NCBI GenBank assembly: GCA_944323755.1
Contig: CALUTR010000006.1
Location: 1 to 64,000 of the forward strand
Direction: 5' to 3'
DNA: 64,000 nucleotides
Origin: an uncultured Helicobacteraceae bacterium
GTDB taxonomy: Bacteria > Campylobacterota > Campylobacteria > Campylobacterales > Helicobacteraceae
Notes under the pieces: model-generated
The model's input: the letters and a program-made list of their open reading frames with translations, nothing else
The model's database searches: none
What the model was told of the DNA's origin: nothing
Made by a program: the position numbers and the translations under genes
Shown here: piece after piece, positions 47,917 to 58,830 of the stretch
Layout: every line of letters begins with the position of its first letter
Position numbering within the stretch: the stretch's first letter is position 1

Positions 47917-48102
47917 TTACCAACTAGACTTTCTAAGACCAGGTACTAATCCTTCGTTACCCATTTTTCTTAGACAAACTCTACATAAATTAAAATCTCT
48001 ATAAACAGAATGCGGACGACCACAAACTTGACATCTTGAATAAGATCTTGAGCTAAATTTTGCTTTTCTTGCATTTTTTGCAATCATTGATTTTTTTGCC
48101 AT
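47917..48102 (-). CDS. rpsN: 30S ribosomal protein S14, zinc-binding (type Z)
   Basis: The 61-residue short form of S14 carries a full zinc knuckle: [20 protein letters not shown]. This C+ version depends on zinc; many bacteria keep a zinc-free paralogue elsewhere, not seen here. It directly follows rplE with no gap. Confidence 0.98.
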   Translation of the reverse strand: MAKKSMIAKNARKAKFSSRSYSRCQVCGRPHSVYRDFNLCRVCLRKMGNEGLVPGLRKSSW

Positions 48103-48648
48103 CTATTTTCCTTTCCCAAAAGGCAGACCAAGAAATTCTAATAATTTAAAAGCTTCCTTATCACTATTTGTAGAAGTTACTATAGTGATATTCATACCGT
48201 GAGTAACCATAATATCATCATAAACAACTTCAGGAAACACAAGCTGCTCTTTAAGACCAAAATTATAATTACCATTACCATCAAATCCGTTTCTAGGAAT
48301 ACCTCTAAAGTCTTTCACTCTTGGCAAAGAAATAACAATCAATTTCTCAAGAAAGTTATACATTCTTTTACCTCTAAGAGTAACTTTAACACCCATCAAA
48401 GCTCCCTCTCTCATCTTAAATCCAGCAACAGATTTTTTTGCTTTAGTGATCACAGCTTTTTGTCCAGCTATCAAAGAAATAGTATCTGCAATATTTTGCA
48501 TAATCTTTGCTTCTTTTGAATAATCACCAGCTCCAACGCTTATTACAATTTTTTCTAGTTTTGGGATAAGCATAGGATTCTTGATGTCAAATTCTTTTGA
48601 TAGCTTATCTATAACTTCATTTAAATATAATTCCTTTAACTGATACAT
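48103..48648 (-). CDS. rplE: 50S ribosomal protein L5
   Basis: L5 binds 5S rRNA and contacts the P-site tRNA. The 181-residue protein shows [40 protein letters not shown] and [20 protein letters not shown]. It lies 11 bases after rplX and touches rpsN. Confidence 0.98.
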   Translation of the reverse strand: MYQLKELYLNEVIDKLSKEFDIKNPMLIPKLEKIVISVGAGDYSKEAKIMQNIADTISLIAGQKAVITKAKKSVAGFKMREGALMGVKVTLRGKRMYNFLEKLIVISLPRVKDFRGIPRNGFDGNGNYNFGLKEQLVFPEVVYDDIMVTHGMNITIVTSTNSDKEAFKLLEFLGLPFGKGK

Positions 48649-48659
48649 CTTAAACCTTC

Positions 48660-48878
48660 CTATGACTTTTTAACATTTGATATATGGATTGGTTTCTCTT
48701 TAGTAATAAAACCGCCTTTAGGATTATTATCACTTGGCTTGACTGCTTTTTTTACGATATTGCAACCTTCTACAATAACTTTAGAATCTTTAGGAAAAAC
48801 TTTTAGCACTTTACCGCTTTTTCCTTTATCATCACCAGCAATAATAGTCACCATATCATCTCTTTTAATTTTAGCCAT
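48660..48878 (-). CDS. rplX: 50S ribosomal protein L24
   Basis: L24 initiates 50S assembly. The 72-residue protein has a KOW motif, [20 protein letters not shown], and the C-terminal block [18 protein letters not shown]. It is shorter than the E. coli protein (104), as is usual in Helicobacter. It overlaps rplN by one base. Confidence 0.97.
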   Translation of the reverse strand: MAKIKRDDMVTIIAGDDKGKSGKVLKVFPKDSKVIVEGCNIVKKAVKPSDNNPKGGFITKEKPIHISNVKKS

Positions 48879-49246
48879 TATAATACCTCCGGAGCAAGTG
48901 ATACAATTTTCATAAAGTTAGCATATCTAACCTCTCTACCAACTGGTCCAAAGATTCTAGTACCAATTGGCTCTCTTTTTGCATCTAAAATAACAGCTGC
49001 ATTATCATCAAATCTAATCAAAGAACCATTTTCTCTATGTATTTCTTTTTTTGTTCTAACTATTACAGCTTTTACAACATCACCTTTTTTTACTTTTCCA
49101 TTAGGAATAGCTTTTTTAACAGATGCAACAACTACATCACCAACACTAGCATATCTCCTATGACTACCGCCTAATATCTTAATACACATCAATTCTTTTG
49201 CACCGCTATTATCAGCGACATTCATTCTAGTAAAACTCTGTATCAT
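48878..49246 (-). CDS. rplN: 50S ribosomal protein L14
   Basis: L14 forms an intersubunit bridge. The 122-residue protein starts [20 protein letters not shown] and has [20 protein letters not shown] and [13 protein letters not shown]. It follows rpsQ after 2 bases. Confidence 0.98.
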   Translation of the reverse strand: MIQSFTRMNVADNSGAKELMCIKILGGSHRRYASVGDVVVASVKKAIPNGKVKKGDVVKAVIVRTKKEIHRENGSLIRFDDNAAVILDAKREPIGTRIFGPVGREVRYANFMKIVSLAPEVL

Positions 49247-49248
49247 TA

Positions 49249-49512
49249 CTAAACTCCTGCAGTTATTGTCTTATTCAATTTAAAAGACTTACTTTTAGAT
49301 ATAGGCTTGCACTCGATCGCTTCAATCACATCACCTACATTACAAGAATTGTTTTCATCGTGAATTATGTATTTTTTAAATCTTTTTACAATTTTTCTAT
49401 ATTTTGGATGAACAACCTTTCTTTCAACTAAAACGCTAAAACTCTTATCACCGCTTTTTTTAACAACTTTTCCTTGAATAACTCTTTTATATTTTTGCTC
49501 TTTATTCATCAT
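49249..49512 (-). CDS. rpsQ: 30S ribosomal protein S17
   Basis: S17 is an OB-fold 16S rRNA binder. The 87-residue protein shows [40 protein letters not shown] and [20 protein letters not shown]. It overlaps rpmC by one base. Confidence 0.97.
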   Translation of the reverse strand: MMNKEQKYKRVIQGKVVKKSGDKSFSVLVERKVVHPKYRKIVKRFKKYIIHDENNSCNVGDVIEAIECKPISKSKSFKLNKTITAGV

Positions 49513-49718
49513 TAACCTCTTTTTGCTGATATAGCAGTATTAATTCTTGCTATTTCTTTTCTTACTGCAGAAATCTCACAATAATTAGTAAGTTGCATTG
49601 TCTTAAGTTGTAATTTTAATTCAAATAGTTTTAGCTTTTTCTCTTTCAACATAGCTTGCAATTCTTGTATATCTTTATCTTTAATATCACTAAATTTTAT
49701 CATATCAGTAGATTTCAT
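49512..49718 (-). CDS. rpmC: 50S ribosomal protein L29
   Basis: L29 lies at the peptide exit. The protein is two helices: [20 protein letters not shown] and [12 protein letters not shown], then [13 protein letters not shown] chose ATG 49718 (MKSTDMIKF), preceded by GAGAG; ATG 49730 and ATG 49703 are in frame too. The chosen start overlaps the rplP stop by 14 bases. Confidence 0.93.
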   Translation of the reverse strand: MKSTDMIKFSDIKDKDIQELQAMLKEKKLKLFELKLQLKTMQLTNYCEISAVRKEIARINTAISAKRG

Positions 49719-50130
49719 TTTCACTCTCACTAGTTATAATTTTTGTCTTAAATGGGAGCTTGCTTTGTGCCAATGCCAAAGCTTCTCTAGCCAAAGATTC
49801 TTCCACACCAACCATCTCATAAATAATTCTTCCTGGCTTGATGTTCATAACCCATTTATCAACAGCACCCTTACCCTTACCCATTCTTGTCTCTAGTGGC
49901 TTAGCAGTAATTGGTTTATCTGGAAAAACACGAATCCACACTTTACCAGATCTTTTAATATGTCTTGTCATAGCAATTCTTGCTGCTTCAATTTGTCTTG
50001 AATCTATTCTTCCAGCTTCAATTGCTTTAATAGCAATATCACCAAAAGCTATTTTATTACCGCGAGCAGCTTTACCTCTGTTACGACCTTTCATTTGTTT
50101 TCTATATTTAGTTTTCTTTGGCATTAACAT
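49705..50130 (-). CDS. rplP: 50S ribosomal protein L16
   Basis: L16 organises the A site of the 50S subunit. The 141-residue protein starts [20 protein letters not shown] and shows [20 protein letters not shown] and [20 protein letters not shown]. It follows rpsC after 3 bases. Confidence 0.98.
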   Translation of the reverse strand: MLMPKKTKYRKQMKGRNRGKAARGNKIAFGDIAIKAIEAGRIDSRQIEAARIAMTRHIKRSGKVWIRVFPDKPITAKPLETRMGKGKGAVDKWVMNIKPGRIIYEMVGVEESLAREALALAQSKLPFKTKIITSESENEIY

Positions 50131-50133
50131 AAT

Positions 50134-50838
50134 TTATTGCCTCCCTCGTTTTTTACTAGCTTTATTATCTGTTTTTGCATCAGATTCTTTTTTATCAAGC
50201 TGAATCCCTTTATGTAAAACTTCACCCTTAAAAATCCAAACTTTTACACCAATAATTCCAAAAGTTGTTTTAGCTTCAGCAAAACCATAATCAATCTTTG
50301 CTCTTAATGTATGAAGAGGGACTCTACCTTCCATATACCACTCTGTTCTAGCCATTTCAGCACCAGCAAGTCTTCCAGATACCTTCACTTTAATACCTTT
50401 AGCTCCAGATTTCATAGCTGTTTGCATAACTTTCTTCATAGCGCGTCTAAATGCAACTCTTCTTTCTAATTGCATAGCAACATTTTCAGCTGCTAATTGT
50501 GCATTAGCTTGCGGTCTTTTTACCTCTTTTATATTTATTGCGACATCTTTCTTGACTAATTTTTTTAAATTTTCTTTAATCTTCTCAATATCTGCACCTT
50601 TTTTACCAATAATAATACCAGGTCGAGCTGCCACAACAGTGATTTTAATCTTTTTTGTTGTTCTTTCAATAATTGTCTCACTAATTCCAGCATAATACAA
50701 TTCATTTTTAACAAAATTACGAATTTTATAATCTTCACCTATGTTAGATGCAGTTACTTTTTGAGAAGGAAACCATCTAGATATCCAATTTCTATTAATA
50801 CCTAATCTAAGACCTATTGGATTAACTTTTTGACCCAT
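50134..50838 (-). CDS. rpsC: 30S ribosomal protein S3
   Basis: S3 lines the mRNA entry and has a KH domain. The 234-residue protein shows [20 protein letters not shown], the KH loop [20 protein letters not shown] and [20 protein letters not shown]. The tail ([19 protein letters not shown]) is basic. It follows rplV after one base. Confidence 0.98.
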   Translation of the reverse strand: MGQKVNPIGLRLGINRNWISRWFPSQKVTASNIGEDYKIRNFVKNELYYAGISETIIERTTKKIKITVVAARPGIIIGKKGADIEKIKENLKKLVKKDVAINIKEVKRPQANAQLAAENVAMQLERRVAFRRAMKKVMQTAMKSGAKGIKVKVSGRLAGAEMARTEWYMEGRVPLHTLRAKIDYGFAEAKTTFGIIGVKVWIFKGEVLHKGIQLDKKESDAKTDNKASKKRGRQ

Positions 50839-50839
50839 A

Positions 50840-51190
50840 TTACTTTACCCCACCTTTTTTAACTTTATCTTCTTTTACTTCAGCAACCTCAACTATCACA
50901 TGCGAAGTAGGCTTTCTTATTGGAGCACCTCTCCCTCTAGCCTTTGGCGTCATTCTTCTAAGCACTGGACCTGCATCGACTCTACAAGATTTGATAATTA
51001 CGCTTTGAGCATCATAGTTCCCATTAGCAACAGCAGATGCTATAACTTTATAAATCACTTTTGCTGCTTTATTTGGAGTAAATTCCAAAGTAGCAAGCGC
51101 CAATTCAGCATTCATTCCCTGAATCTCTCTTGCAATTAATCTAGCTTTTGTAGGTGATAATCTAATATATTTTAATATTGCTTTACTCAT
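50840..51190 (-). CDS. rplV: 50S ribosomal protein L22
   Basis: L22 reaches into the exit tunnel, where mutations give macrolide resistance. The 116-residue protein shows [20 protein letters not shown] and the tunnel loop [20 protein letters not shown]. It follows rpsS after 11 bases. Confidence 0.98.
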   Translation of the reverse strand: MSKAILKYIRLSPTKARLIAREIQGMNAELALATLEFTPNKAAKVIYKVIASAVANGNYDAQSVIIKSCRVDAGPVLRRMTPKARGRGAPIRKPTSHVIVEVAEVKEDKVKKGGVK

Positions 51191-51201
51191 ATTTCCACCT
51201 C

Positions 51202-51483
51202 TTATTTACCAATCTTCTTTTGAACAGAGCCTTTATGTCCCTTGAATGTTCTTGTAAGAGCAAACTCACCTAATTTATACCCAACATGAGATTCTGTTAC
51301 ATACACAGGAATAAAAACTCTTCCATTATGAACATTAAAAGTAAGCCCTATCATCTCAGGAGTAATAGTGCTTCTTCTTGACCAAGTTTTAATAGGCTTA
51401 TTATCCTTAGCTTCCTTTGCTTTTAAAACTTTTTTTACCAAGTAATCGTCAGTAAAAGGACCTTTTTTTATCGATCTAGCCAT
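51202..51483 (-). CDS. rpsS: 30S ribosomal protein S19
   Basis: S19 lies in the 30S head with S13. The 93-residue protein shows [39 protein letters not shown] and [18 protein letters not shown]. It follows rplB after 9 bases. Confidence 0.98.
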   Translation of the reverse strand: MARSIKKGPFTDDYLVKKVLKAKEAKDNKPIKTWSRRSTITPEMIGLTFNVHNGRVFIPVYVTESHVGYKLGEFALTRTFKGHKGSVQKKIGK

Positions 51484-51492
51484 TTGTGTTCC

Positions 51493-52320
51493 TTATTTTT
51501 TTCTTCTTGAAATAATTAATCTATCACTAGATTTTTTGCGTCTTGTTTTGTAACCCTTAGCTGGTGTTCCCCAAGGCGATACAGGATGACCACTAGAACC
51601 AGTTTTACCTTCTCCACCACCATGTGGGTGATCAATAGGATTCATAGCAGAACCTCTTGTTTGTGGCCTAATGCCCATATGTCTAGCTCTACCTGCTTTA
51701 CCAATAGAAATATTCATATAATCTTCATTACCTATACTTCCTATCGTGGCTCTACACTCTTCTAAAATATATCTCATTTCACCACTTGGCATTTTAATAA
51801 TTGAATATTTACCTTCTCTCCCCATTAATTGAGCACTTGCACCAGCACTTCTCACTAATTGACCACCAGCACCAGGATGAAGCTCTATATTGTGGATTAT
51901 AGTTCCAATTGGAATAGCTCTTAGCTTCATAGAATAACCAACTTTAACATCTATACCTTCATCAGCAGCTAAAATTTTATCTCCAACACTAAGACCACTT
52001 GGTTGCAATATATACCTCTTTTCACCATCAACATAAGCAATAAGAGCTATACGGCAATTCCTAAATGGATCATACTCTATAGCTTTTACAACACCCTCTA
52101 TATTTAGTTTATTACGCTTAAAGTCTATAATTCTGTAGAGTTTTTTTGCTCCACCTTCTTTATGTCTAGAAGTAATTCTGCCATTATTATTTCTACCAGC
52201 AGTTACTTTTAACTTTGTTAATAATGTTCTTACACTAGCTTTAGCAGTAATATCACTAGAGCTAAGACCAGACATAAACCGCCTACTTGGCGTATATGGT
52301 TTATAAGTTTTAATAGCCAT
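51493..52320 (-). CDS. rplB: 50S ribosomal protein L2
   Basis: L2 is needed for peptidyl transferase activity and subunit joining. The 275-residue protein shows [40 protein letters not shown] and the conserved C-terminal [20 protein letters not shown] containing the key histidine. It follows rplW after 9 bases. Confidence 0.99.
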   Translation of the reverse strand: MAIKTYKPYTPSRRFMSGLSSSDITAKASVRTLLTKLKVTAGRNNNGRITSRHKEGGAKKLYRIIDFKRNKLNIEGVVKAIEYDPFRNCRIALIAYVDGEKRYILQPSGLSVGDKILAADEGIDVKVGYSMKLRAIPIGTIIHNIELHPGAGGQLVRSAGASAQLMGREGKYSIIKMPSGEMRYILEECRATIGSIGNEDYMNISIGKAGRARHMGIRPQTRGSAMNPIDHPHGGGEGKTGSSGHPVSPWGTPAKGYKTRRKKSSDRLIISRRKK

Positions 52321-52329
52321 TCACAATCC

Positions 52330-52611
52330 TTATGATCTTAAAGATTCTATCTTAGCACCCTCAGGCACCTTGACATAAAATTTTTTAAAACTACTTCTAC
52401 TGCCTTCTACACCTCTAAATCTCTTTGACTTACCTTGTTGATTAAGAGAATTAATTCTAATTGGAGTAAAGCCAAAATATTTAATACAAATATTTTTTAA
52501 TTGATTTTTGCTAACTCTTTGCGAAGTTTGCATAACTATAATCCCACTCTCTTGCTGGTTTAGGGACTTTTCTGTATACATTATCGTCTTAATGTCTGTT
52601 ATATCTGCCAT
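52330..52611 (-). CDS. rplW: 50S ribosomal protein L23
   Basis: L23 docks trigger factor and SRP at the tunnel exit. The 93-residue protein starts [20 protein letters not shown] and has [20 protein letters not shown] and [19 protein letters not shown]. The usual PVVTEK start is diverged, as in H. pylori. It overlaps rplD by one base. Confidence 0.94.
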   Translation of the reverse strand: MADITDIKTIMYTEKSLNQQESGIIVMQTSQRVSKNQLKNICIKYFGFTPIRINSLNQQGKSKRFRGVEGSRSSFKKFYVKVPEGAKIESLRS

Positions 52612-53234
52612 TATTGCCCCCTTGAGTTATTAACCAAATTATCAAACACAGCTTTTTCACATACGACAGCTCTAAATACAGCTATCAAGTAAGCATTTAC
52701 TTCATTTTCTTCTATTACATAACAATCTTTTAGATTCCTAAATGCAAGAAAAGTGCTATCAGTGATATTTTTTACAATAAATAACACACTCTTTTCATTA
52801 AGCTTTCGATAAATAGAAAATGCATATTTTGTCTTACCGCTAGAAACATCAACAGAATCTACAACATAAAGCTTATCCAAAGAAGCTTTTTGATTAAGCG
52901 CATACTCTAGTGCTAGTCTTTTTTGCTTTTTATTTATTTTAATATTGTAATTTCTATTATTTTGAGGACCATGTGCCACACCACCACCAACAAACACAGG
53001 CGATGTAATACTTCCTGCTCTTGCTCTACCACCACCTTTTTGACTCCAAGGCTTTTTACCACCACCGCTTACTTCACCTCTATTCTTTGCTTTTGCAGTA
53101 TTACTTCTTAATGAAGCTAAATATGATTTTACATATAAGTATAAATTATGCTCTTTTACCTCTGCATATCGCTCTGGAAGAGGCATATCTGACTTTTTTT
53201 CAAATTGTTCGTTTAATAAGATAACTTTACTCAT
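52611..53234 (-). CDS. rplD: 50S ribosomal protein L4
   Basis: L4 lines the exit tunnel; in E. coli it also represses the S10 operon. The 207-residue protein shows [40 protein letters not shown] and [20 protein letters not shown]. It overlaps rplC by 4 bases. Confidence 0.98.
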   Translation of the reverse strand: MSKVILLNEQFEKKSDMPLPERYAEVKEHNLYLYVKSYLASLRSNTAKAKNRGEVSGGGKKPWSQKGGGRARAGSITSPVFVGGGVAHGPQNNRNYNIKINKKQKRLALEYALNQKASLDKLYVVDSVDVSSGKTKYAFSIYRKLNEKSVLFIVKNITDSTFLAFRNLKDCYVIEENEVNAYLIAVFRAVVCEKAVFDNLVNNSRGQ

Positions 53235-53809
53235 TTTACAACCTTTATTCGTCCATAAATTCCGTTATATCCAGGAACTGAACCTTTTAACACTAACACT
53301 GAATTAGCCTTATCAAATGATATGATTTCATTTTGTGTAGTAACAAGCTCATCACCATAATGACCAGACATTTTTTTACCTTTTTGAACTCTTCCTGGCC
53401 ATTCTCTATTACCTATTGAACCTGGAGCTCTATGGAATCTAGAACCATGTGCCGCTGGACCGCCTTGAAAATTCCATCTCTTTACAACACCAGAAAATCC
53501 TCTACCTTTTGTCTTTAATGATACTTTAACCCTTTTTGCACTCTCTAGTATGCTTAAATCCAAGTTACCAACCTCTGTATTAGCCACACTAATTGTCGCA
53601 AAATTGTTAAATTCTTTTGTAATATTATATTTCTTTTGTTGGCCAAGTATCGGCTTATTAACAAATTTGCCTTGTTTGTATGCAACGATTGCTTTGCCAT
53701 CATCAAGCAATTCACATACTTTTGTATCAATAATCTTAAGTAGAGTGACGGCTATACTGCTTGTGCCAACCGTTCTACTCATACCTATTTTTTCTACCAA
53801 AAATTCCAT
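53231..53809 (-). CDS. rplC: 50S ribosomal protein L3
   Basis: L3 nucleates early 50S assembly. The 192-residue protein starts [20 protein letters not shown] and shows [40 protein letters not shown] and [11 protein letters not shown]. It follows rpsJ after 20 bases. Confidence 0.98.
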   Translation of the reverse strand: MEFLVEKIGMSRTVGTSSIAVTLLKIIDTKVCELLDDGKAIVAYKQGKFVNKPILGQQKKYNITKEFNNFATISVANTEVGNLDLSILESAKRVKVSLKTKGRGFSGVVKRWNFQGGPAAHGSRFHRAPGSIGNREWPGRVQKGKKMSGHYGDELVTTQNEIISFDKANSVLVLKGSVPGYNGIYGRIKVVK

Positions 53810-53829
53810 ATGACTATTCCTTTTTAAGC

Positions 53830-54138
53830 TTAATTTATGAATATAACTTCTACTTCTACTTCTGGTGCTAAATCAAGCCCCATTAAACTATCAACAGTTT
53901 CTGGAGTAGCAGACATAATATCAATTATTCTACTATGGATTCTCATTTCAAACTGCTCTCTAGAATCCTTATTCATATGTGGTGATCGCAACACTGTATA
54001 TTTTCTCTTTCTTGTGGGCAAAGGAACTGGTCCAATTATTTCAGAACCTGTTCTTTTTGCTGTTTCAACAATAGATGAAACTGACCTATCTAACACTCTA
54101 TGGTCATAAGCCTTTAGTTTGAGTCGCATTTTTTCCAT
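53830..54138 (-). CDS. rpsJ: 30S ribosomal protein S10
   Basis: S10 (NusE) lies in the 30S head and also takes part in antitermination. The 102-residue protein shows [40 protein letters not shown] and [17 protein letters not shown]. It is the first gene of the superoperon. ATG 54138 (MEKMRLKL) and ATG 54129 are both possible starts; AAGGAAAT lies upstream of the first. Confidence 0.98.
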   Translation of the reverse strand: MEKMRLKLKAYDHRVLDRSVSSIVETAKRTGSEIIGPVPLPTRKRKYTVLRSPHMNKDSREQFEMRIHSRIIDIMSATPETVDSLMGLDLAPEVEVEVIFIN

Positions 54139-54213
54139 TTTTATATTTCCTTATACTAGGTATATAGAACGCACAAAGCAAATCTTGCTTTTAGTTTTAA
54201 ATAAAGGTGAAAT

Positions 54214-54241
54214 TCTATAACAAAACAATGAAGTTAGTCAA
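54214..54241 (-). promoter_or_regulatory. Sigma-70 promoter of the S10 ribosomal superoperon
   Basis: Read on the minus strand, TTGACT (-35, 54241-54236) and TATAGA (-10, 54219-54214) are separated by 16 bases. Both boxes are close to consensus, unusual for this phylum where -35 elements are weak, as expected for a strong ribosomal promoter. The leader to rpsJ would be about 70 bases. Confidence 0.7.
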
Positions 54242-54274
54242 CATTTTTTACTATAAATAGGGAAATATGATAAA

Positions 54275-54301
54275 TTTTATTTCCTTATAAAAAGGATAAA
54301 A
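54275..54301 (-). terminator. Possible terminator after ispH
   Basis: TTTTAT-TT-CCTT (54275-54286) can pair with AAGGATAAAA (54292-54301) with a two-base bulge, 18 bases after the ispH stop. This would separate the pheS-ispH operon from the S10 promoter just downstream. Confidence 0.3.
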
Positions 54302-54318
54302 TAGCAAATATTTAATTC

Positions 54319-55143
54319 TTAGAATTCTTTAATTTTATTTTCTACTTTATCAATAATCCAATCTGGAGTAGAAGCACCAGCAGTAATACCACAAATCTTT
54401 TTATTTAGAAACCACTCTTTTTGCAGTTCATTCTCATCTTCAACACAATAACTATCTTTACAGCAATCAAGCGAAATATTTAATAATTGCTTTGTATTTG
54501 AGCTTTGTTTACCACCAACAACAATAACAATATCACATTCCTTAGCAAGCTCTTTTACAGCTTCTTGATTTTCAAAAGTGGCATTACATATAGTATTAAA
54601 TACACGCACTTCAGGACTTATTTCTATCAAATAGTTTGCAATTTCTAAAAATTTTGATAGGTTTTTTGTCGTTTGTGACACTAATGCAACTTTATTTTTT
54701 GCGATACTGCGATCAATACTCTCTTTATCTAAAACCACTTGATAAGGCCTAGAGCAATAACTTGCAACACCTTTCACCTCTGGGTGATCTTTATCACCAA
54801 AAATAATGATATTATAGCCTTCATTGCTCATCTGTTCGCAAATTTTTTGTGGCTTCGTTACAAATGGACAAGTAGCATCAATGATATTACTATTTGTTTG
54901 TTTTAATTTTTCTAGATCATTTTTTTGGATTCCGTGTGTTCTAATAATCACATTTGAACACTCCCCTATGTTGTTTATATCTGTCTCCACATTGATATTA
55001 AATTTTATTTTCAACCTATCAATTTCTTTTTGATTATGTATCAAAGGACCAATTGTAATTGCATTTCTATTTTGTTCAGCGAGCTTGATTGCTCTTTTTA
55101 CACCAAAACAAAATCCATATTTATCAGCTCTTTTTATCTGCAT
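54319..55143 (-). CDS. ispH: 4-hydroxy-3-methylbut-2-enyl diphosphate reductase
   Basis: IspH (LytB) makes IPP and DMAPP in the last MEP step with a 4Fe-4S cluster. The three cluster cysteines are visible in YGFCFGVKRAI (C12), IIDATCPFVTKPQ and FNTICNATFENQEAV. TTKNLSKF and GGKQSSNTKQL complete the family pattern. The 274-residue length is normal. It follows aroA after 10 bases, as in H. pylori. Confidence 0.97.
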   Translation of the reverse strand: MQIKRADKYGFCFGVKRAIKLAEQNRNAITIGPLIHNQKEIDRLKIKFNINVETDINNIGECSNVIIRTHGIQKNDLEKLKQTNSNIIDATCPFVTKPQKICEQMSNEGYNIIIFGDKDHPEVKGVASYCSRPYQVVLDKESIDRSIAKNKVALVSQTTKNLSKFLEIANYLIEISPEVRVFNTICNATFENQEAVKELAKECDIVIVVGGKQSSNTKQLLNISLDCCKDSYCVEDENELQKEWFLNKKICGITAGASTPDWIIDKVENKIKEF

Positions 55144-55153
55144 AAAGTCACCT

Positions 55154-56485
55154 TTAATAATTTTTGATCTCTGTTATAGTTTTCAAAATATCTAAAAAAT
55201 TTGGAAATGAAACATCAATACAAGCAGAATCTTTTATGATCACTCCATATACGATTCCAAGTATAGCAAAACTCATAGCAATCCTATGATCTCCATAACT
55301 ATCAATGATTGTGTGTTGATGAATTTTATTTATTCCACCCTCAATGATAAATCCATCATCTAGCTCTTCACATTTCACACCAAATGCTCTCATTCCCTCT
55401 AGTGTCGCTTTTATCCTATCGCTTTCTTTAAATCTCAATTCTTTTGCATTTACAACTTTGCTGACACCATTTGCACAAGCAAATGCAATAGCCAACGCAG
55501 GTATCTCATCTATAAGCCACGATATATTAGAATCAATAGTAATTGCATTGAGATTATTATTTTTTATAGTGATATTGCCTACATTTTCGTATTGACTACT
55601 TGTAATCTCTATATCTATATCAACACCCATTTTTTGCAACACATAAAACGCTTCAATTCTAGTTGGGTTTAACAAAATATTTTTCAATACAACTTTAGTA
55701 TCTTTTGATATAGCAGCAAGAATGGCAAAATAAAATGCACTTGAAGGATCGGCTGGAATTGTTATATCAAGTGGATTCAATGGATTTTTGTTTGAAAATA
55801 TAGTAATTTCATTACTATTTATTTCCAGATTCGCGCCCATTCCAATAAGCATTCTTTCGCTATGATCTCTACTTTTTGAGATTTCACTAAATTTACTTAC
55901 ACCATCTATTTGCAACGCAGATAATATCATTGCACTTTTTACTTGAGCTGATGATATATCACTAAAATAATCAAATGGCTTCAATGTAGCACCATTGATG
56001 CAAATCGGCGCCAATGTATGATCGCATCTAGCAGAAATATTAGCACCGATGCTATTTAGAGGTTTTATTATACGAGCCATTGGTCTAGAGTTTAAATATT
56101 TATCTCCACTTAATATAAATTGCCCTTTATTTGGTGCCAATAATCCCATATAAAGTCGAATCGCAGTACCTGCATTGCCGCAATAAAGAATATCTGATGG
56201 TTCATTAATACCATTTCTAGGATATAAATATATTTCACTGCTATGTTTAATAGAATCTACATCATTGAGATTTCCATTAGAATCTAAAACTTCTAAGCCA
56301 AGATGTATAGCAACTTTTAGCGTATTTAGCGTATCTTCACCAAATAAATAATTTTTCACTCGGCTTTTTTGATTACTAAGAAAAGAAAAAATAACACTTC
56401 GATGTGATATGGATTTATCTGCAGCAATAGAATCTATGCACATATTTGCAATATTTACAACAGGACAAACCTCTGTAGTCCTCAT
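55154..56485 (-). CDS. aroA: 3-phosphoshikimate 1-carboxyvinyltransferase (EPSP synthase)
   Basis: AroA joins PEP to shikimate 3-phosphate in aromatic amino acid synthesis. The 443-residue protein shows SIAADKSISHRSVIFSFLS, LYCGNAGTAIRLYMGLLA, SGDKYLNSRPMARIIKPL, and the C-terminal LRFKESDRIKATLEGMRAFG and DSYGDHRIAMSFAILG. It overlaps pheT by 4 bases and belongs to the pheS-pheT-aroA-ispH operon. Confidence 0.96.
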   Translation of the reverse strand: MRTTEVCPVVNIANMCIDSIAADKSISHRSVIFSFLSNQKSRVKNYLFGEDTLNTLKVAIHLGLEVLDSNGNLNDVDSIKHSSEIYLYPRNGINEPSDILYCGNAGTAIRLYMGLLAPNKGQFILSGDKYLNSRPMARIIKPLNSIGANISARCDHTLAPICINGATLKPFDYFSDISSAQVKSAMILSALQIDGVSKFSEISKSRDHSERMLIGMGANLEINSNEITIFSNKNPLNPLDITIPADPSSAFYFAILAAISKDTKVVLKNILLNPTRIEAFYVLQKMGVDIDIEITSSQYENVGNITIKNNNLNAITIDSNISWLIDEIPALAIAFACANGVSKVVNAKELRFKESDRIKATLEGMRAFGVKCEELDDGFIIEGGINKIHQHTIIDSYGDHRIAMSFAILGIVYGVIIKDSACIDVSFPNFLDILKTITEIKNY

Positions 56486-58830
56486 CTAAGCTCAGCCCCA
56501 AATCTATTAGTTAGCACTTCAACTATATTATCAATCTTTAATTCATCTTCACTTAGCGTCTTATTTAATGATTGGAATATAATTCTAAAACTTAAACTAA
56601 CCTTATCTCCAAGCTCATCGCTTTTGTATAAATCAAGAGGAATAATTGATTTTATATCATTAAAATTATGGTTTAAAATCTCTTTTTTAATTTCAGAAAA
56701 TTCTACATTTTTATCAACTAAAATTGTTACATCTCTTTGTGATGCTTGGAATCTAGAAAACTCCCTAAATTGCGATATATTACTCACATTGCATAATAAA
56801 TCAAAGCAAATCTCGCACATAAAAGTATCCTCACTTACATCAAGCTTATTTGCAACAAATGGATTCAGCTTCCCAATTAAACCTATTTGGATTCCATTTT
56901 TTATGATTTTCGCACAGATATTTTTATGATAGATCATATTTGCACTACTTATTTCCAATGTAAAATGCCCCACTATATCACTTACAACATATGCAAAGCT
57001 ATAAAAATCCCATAATTCACCTTTTGGATTTGGATACACAGGATCGACCTTATTTCCACTTACTACAAATGCTAAAGATTGAGATTCCACTCTTTGTTTA
57101 TCATAAATACTACCTATTTCAAACAGCCTAATTGATGTGTAATTGTAGTTTTTATTTCTTGCGACACTATCAAGCATAGCAGGCAATAACGAACTACGAA
57201 GCGTATCTAAATCACTAGTGATTGGATTTATTATATCAAGACTCCTATCTAGTATATCATAGCCATAAGATTGCAACACCTCTTTTTTATAAAACACATA
57301 GTGCAGGCACTCAAAAAATCTATTTGCAATTGCCTTATTTGCAATAAAACGCTTAAACTTATATAGATGATAATTCATATCGACATTTCTAAGTTGTGTA
57401 AATTTTTGTGGGATAGATACAACCTTATCAATACCCCTAAGTCGCAGTATTTCCTCTGCAACATCTTGTAGGCTACATATATCTTGTCTATATAAAGGTG
57501 GATTTAATGCAATAAAACTATCATCTGCAGCAGAATTAATCACAAAATCCATTTTCTTTAATAGATCTGTGATTTCTTCGTGTTTTATTTCATTTCCTAT
57601 AATTTTACTGATATCATCAAAACTGCAATCAATCCTTACAACGGGGTAATCTTGAATAATATCTTGAGATGCTGAATAAATTACACTATCTGACATATCG
57701 CCTAAAAGATTACATAAAAACTCAACACCATCTTTTATAAGTGGTGAACTTCCTCTCTTGCTTAAATACAATATCTTTGAATCAATATTGATTTTATTAT
57801 TAAATGCGACCTCTGATATATAACTTGCAGGAATAAAGCTTGACTCAAAAACCACAAGCCTGGAATCTTGATTTGCAGCACTTTTTTTATTGCATTCAAT
57901 TCCAATATCATACAATTTATCATCACCGCAATAAACGCTCTCAACACCACTTGAATCCTTCTTAATATTTATATGGATTTTTCTATTATCATTTGAAAAT
58001 TCACTATCATATGTATCAAATTTATAGGCATTGACAATCACACCTGTCATATAAGTGGTGAATTCTAAGAGATTCTGCAATGCATCATCTTGTAAATTAT
58101 CACAAATTGCAAGTGAAATTTGAGTAGCCACATCAACACACAATTTATCCAATTTAGCCACTTTATAGCAAAGCGATGATTGTATAGCATTATCAAATGA
58201 AATATTTAAGATTCTACCTATACCTGGTGTAATTTCATTTTTTATATCCTTTTCTTTATGCGTATTGAGTTTAAGATTAAGCGCAGCAACCAAATCACGA
58301 GCAATACCTATCAAGCTAAACCAATCACCTCTATTTGGAGTTACGCCAACCTCAAACACCACATCATTAAATAAAGGATACTCACAAAGCTCTTTTCCAA
58401 GCTCCAAATCACCAATGCTAGAATCTAAAATCAATATCCCATCATTGATTTTTGGCATTCCAATTTCTGTGCTAGAACATATCATACCAAAGCTATCTAC
58501 ACCCCTTAGATTACTTTGCTTAATTTCTACCTTATCGAGCTTTGCACCGATCAATGCAATAGGAACAAACTGTCCTTTTGCAACATTTTTAGCACCACAT
58601 ACAATTTGAAGAATTTCAGAACCAATATCAACCTTGCATATATTTAATTTATCAGCATCTGGGTGCTTCGTCTTCTCAATCACACAACCAACAACAACTT
58701 TACTTGGAACTCTTAATATTTGCTTATTTTCTACTTCTAAGCCTATATCATTTAAAGTTTTACAAAGAATCTCATCATCTATATGAGAAATATCAATAAA
58801 TCGCGATATTAAATTCCTACTAAATTTCAT
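56482..58830 (-). CDS. pheT: Phenylalanine-tRNA ligase beta subunit
   Basis: PheT is the large subunit of phenylalanyl-tRNA synthetase, with editing and tRNA-binding roles. The 782-residue protein has the N-terminal tRNA-binding domain (KTKHPDADKLNICKVDIGSE, VCGAKNVAKGQFVPIALIGA), the B3/B4 editing part, the synthetase-like core with NPITSDLDTLRSSLLPAMLD, and the C-terminal anticodon-binding domain (FSRFQASQRDVTILVD). It overlaps pheS by one base. Confidence 0.97.
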   Translation of the reverse strand: MKFSRNLISRFIDISHIDDEILCKTLNDIGLEVENKQILRVPSKVVVGCVIEKTKHPDADKLNICKVDIGSEILQIVCGAKNVAKGQFVPIALIGAKLDKVEIKQSNLRGVDSFGMICSSTEIGMPKINDGILILDSSIGDLELGKELCEYPLFNDVVFEVGVTPNRGDWFSLIGIARDLVAALNLKLNTHKEKDIKNEITPGIGRILNISFDNAIQSSLCYKVAKLDKLCVDVATQISLAICDNLQDDALQNLLEFTTYMTGVIVNAYKFDTYDSEFSNDNRKIHINIKKDSSGVESVYCGDDKLYDIGIECNKKSAANQDSRLVVFESSFIPASYISEVAFNNKINIDSKILYLSKRGSSPLIKDGVEFLCNLLGDMSDSVIYSASQDIIQDYPVVRIDCSFDDISKIIGNEIKHEEITDLLKKMDFVINSAADDSFIALNPPLYRQDICSLQDVAEEILRLRGIDKVVSIPQKFTQLRNVDMNYHLYKFKRFIANKAIANRFFECLHYVFYKKEVLQSYGYDILDRSLDIINPITSDLDTLRSSLLPAMLDSVARNKNYNYTSIRLFEIGSIYDKQRVESQSLAFVVSGNKVDPVYPNPKGELWDFYSFAYVVSDIVGHFTLEISSANMIYHKNICAKIIKNGIQIGLIGKLNPFVANKLDVSEDTFMCEICFDLLCNVSNISQFREFSRFQASQRDVTILVDKNVEFSEIKKEILNHNFNDIKSIIPLDLYKSDELGDKVSLSFRIIFQSLNKTLSEDELKIDNIVEVLTNRFGAELR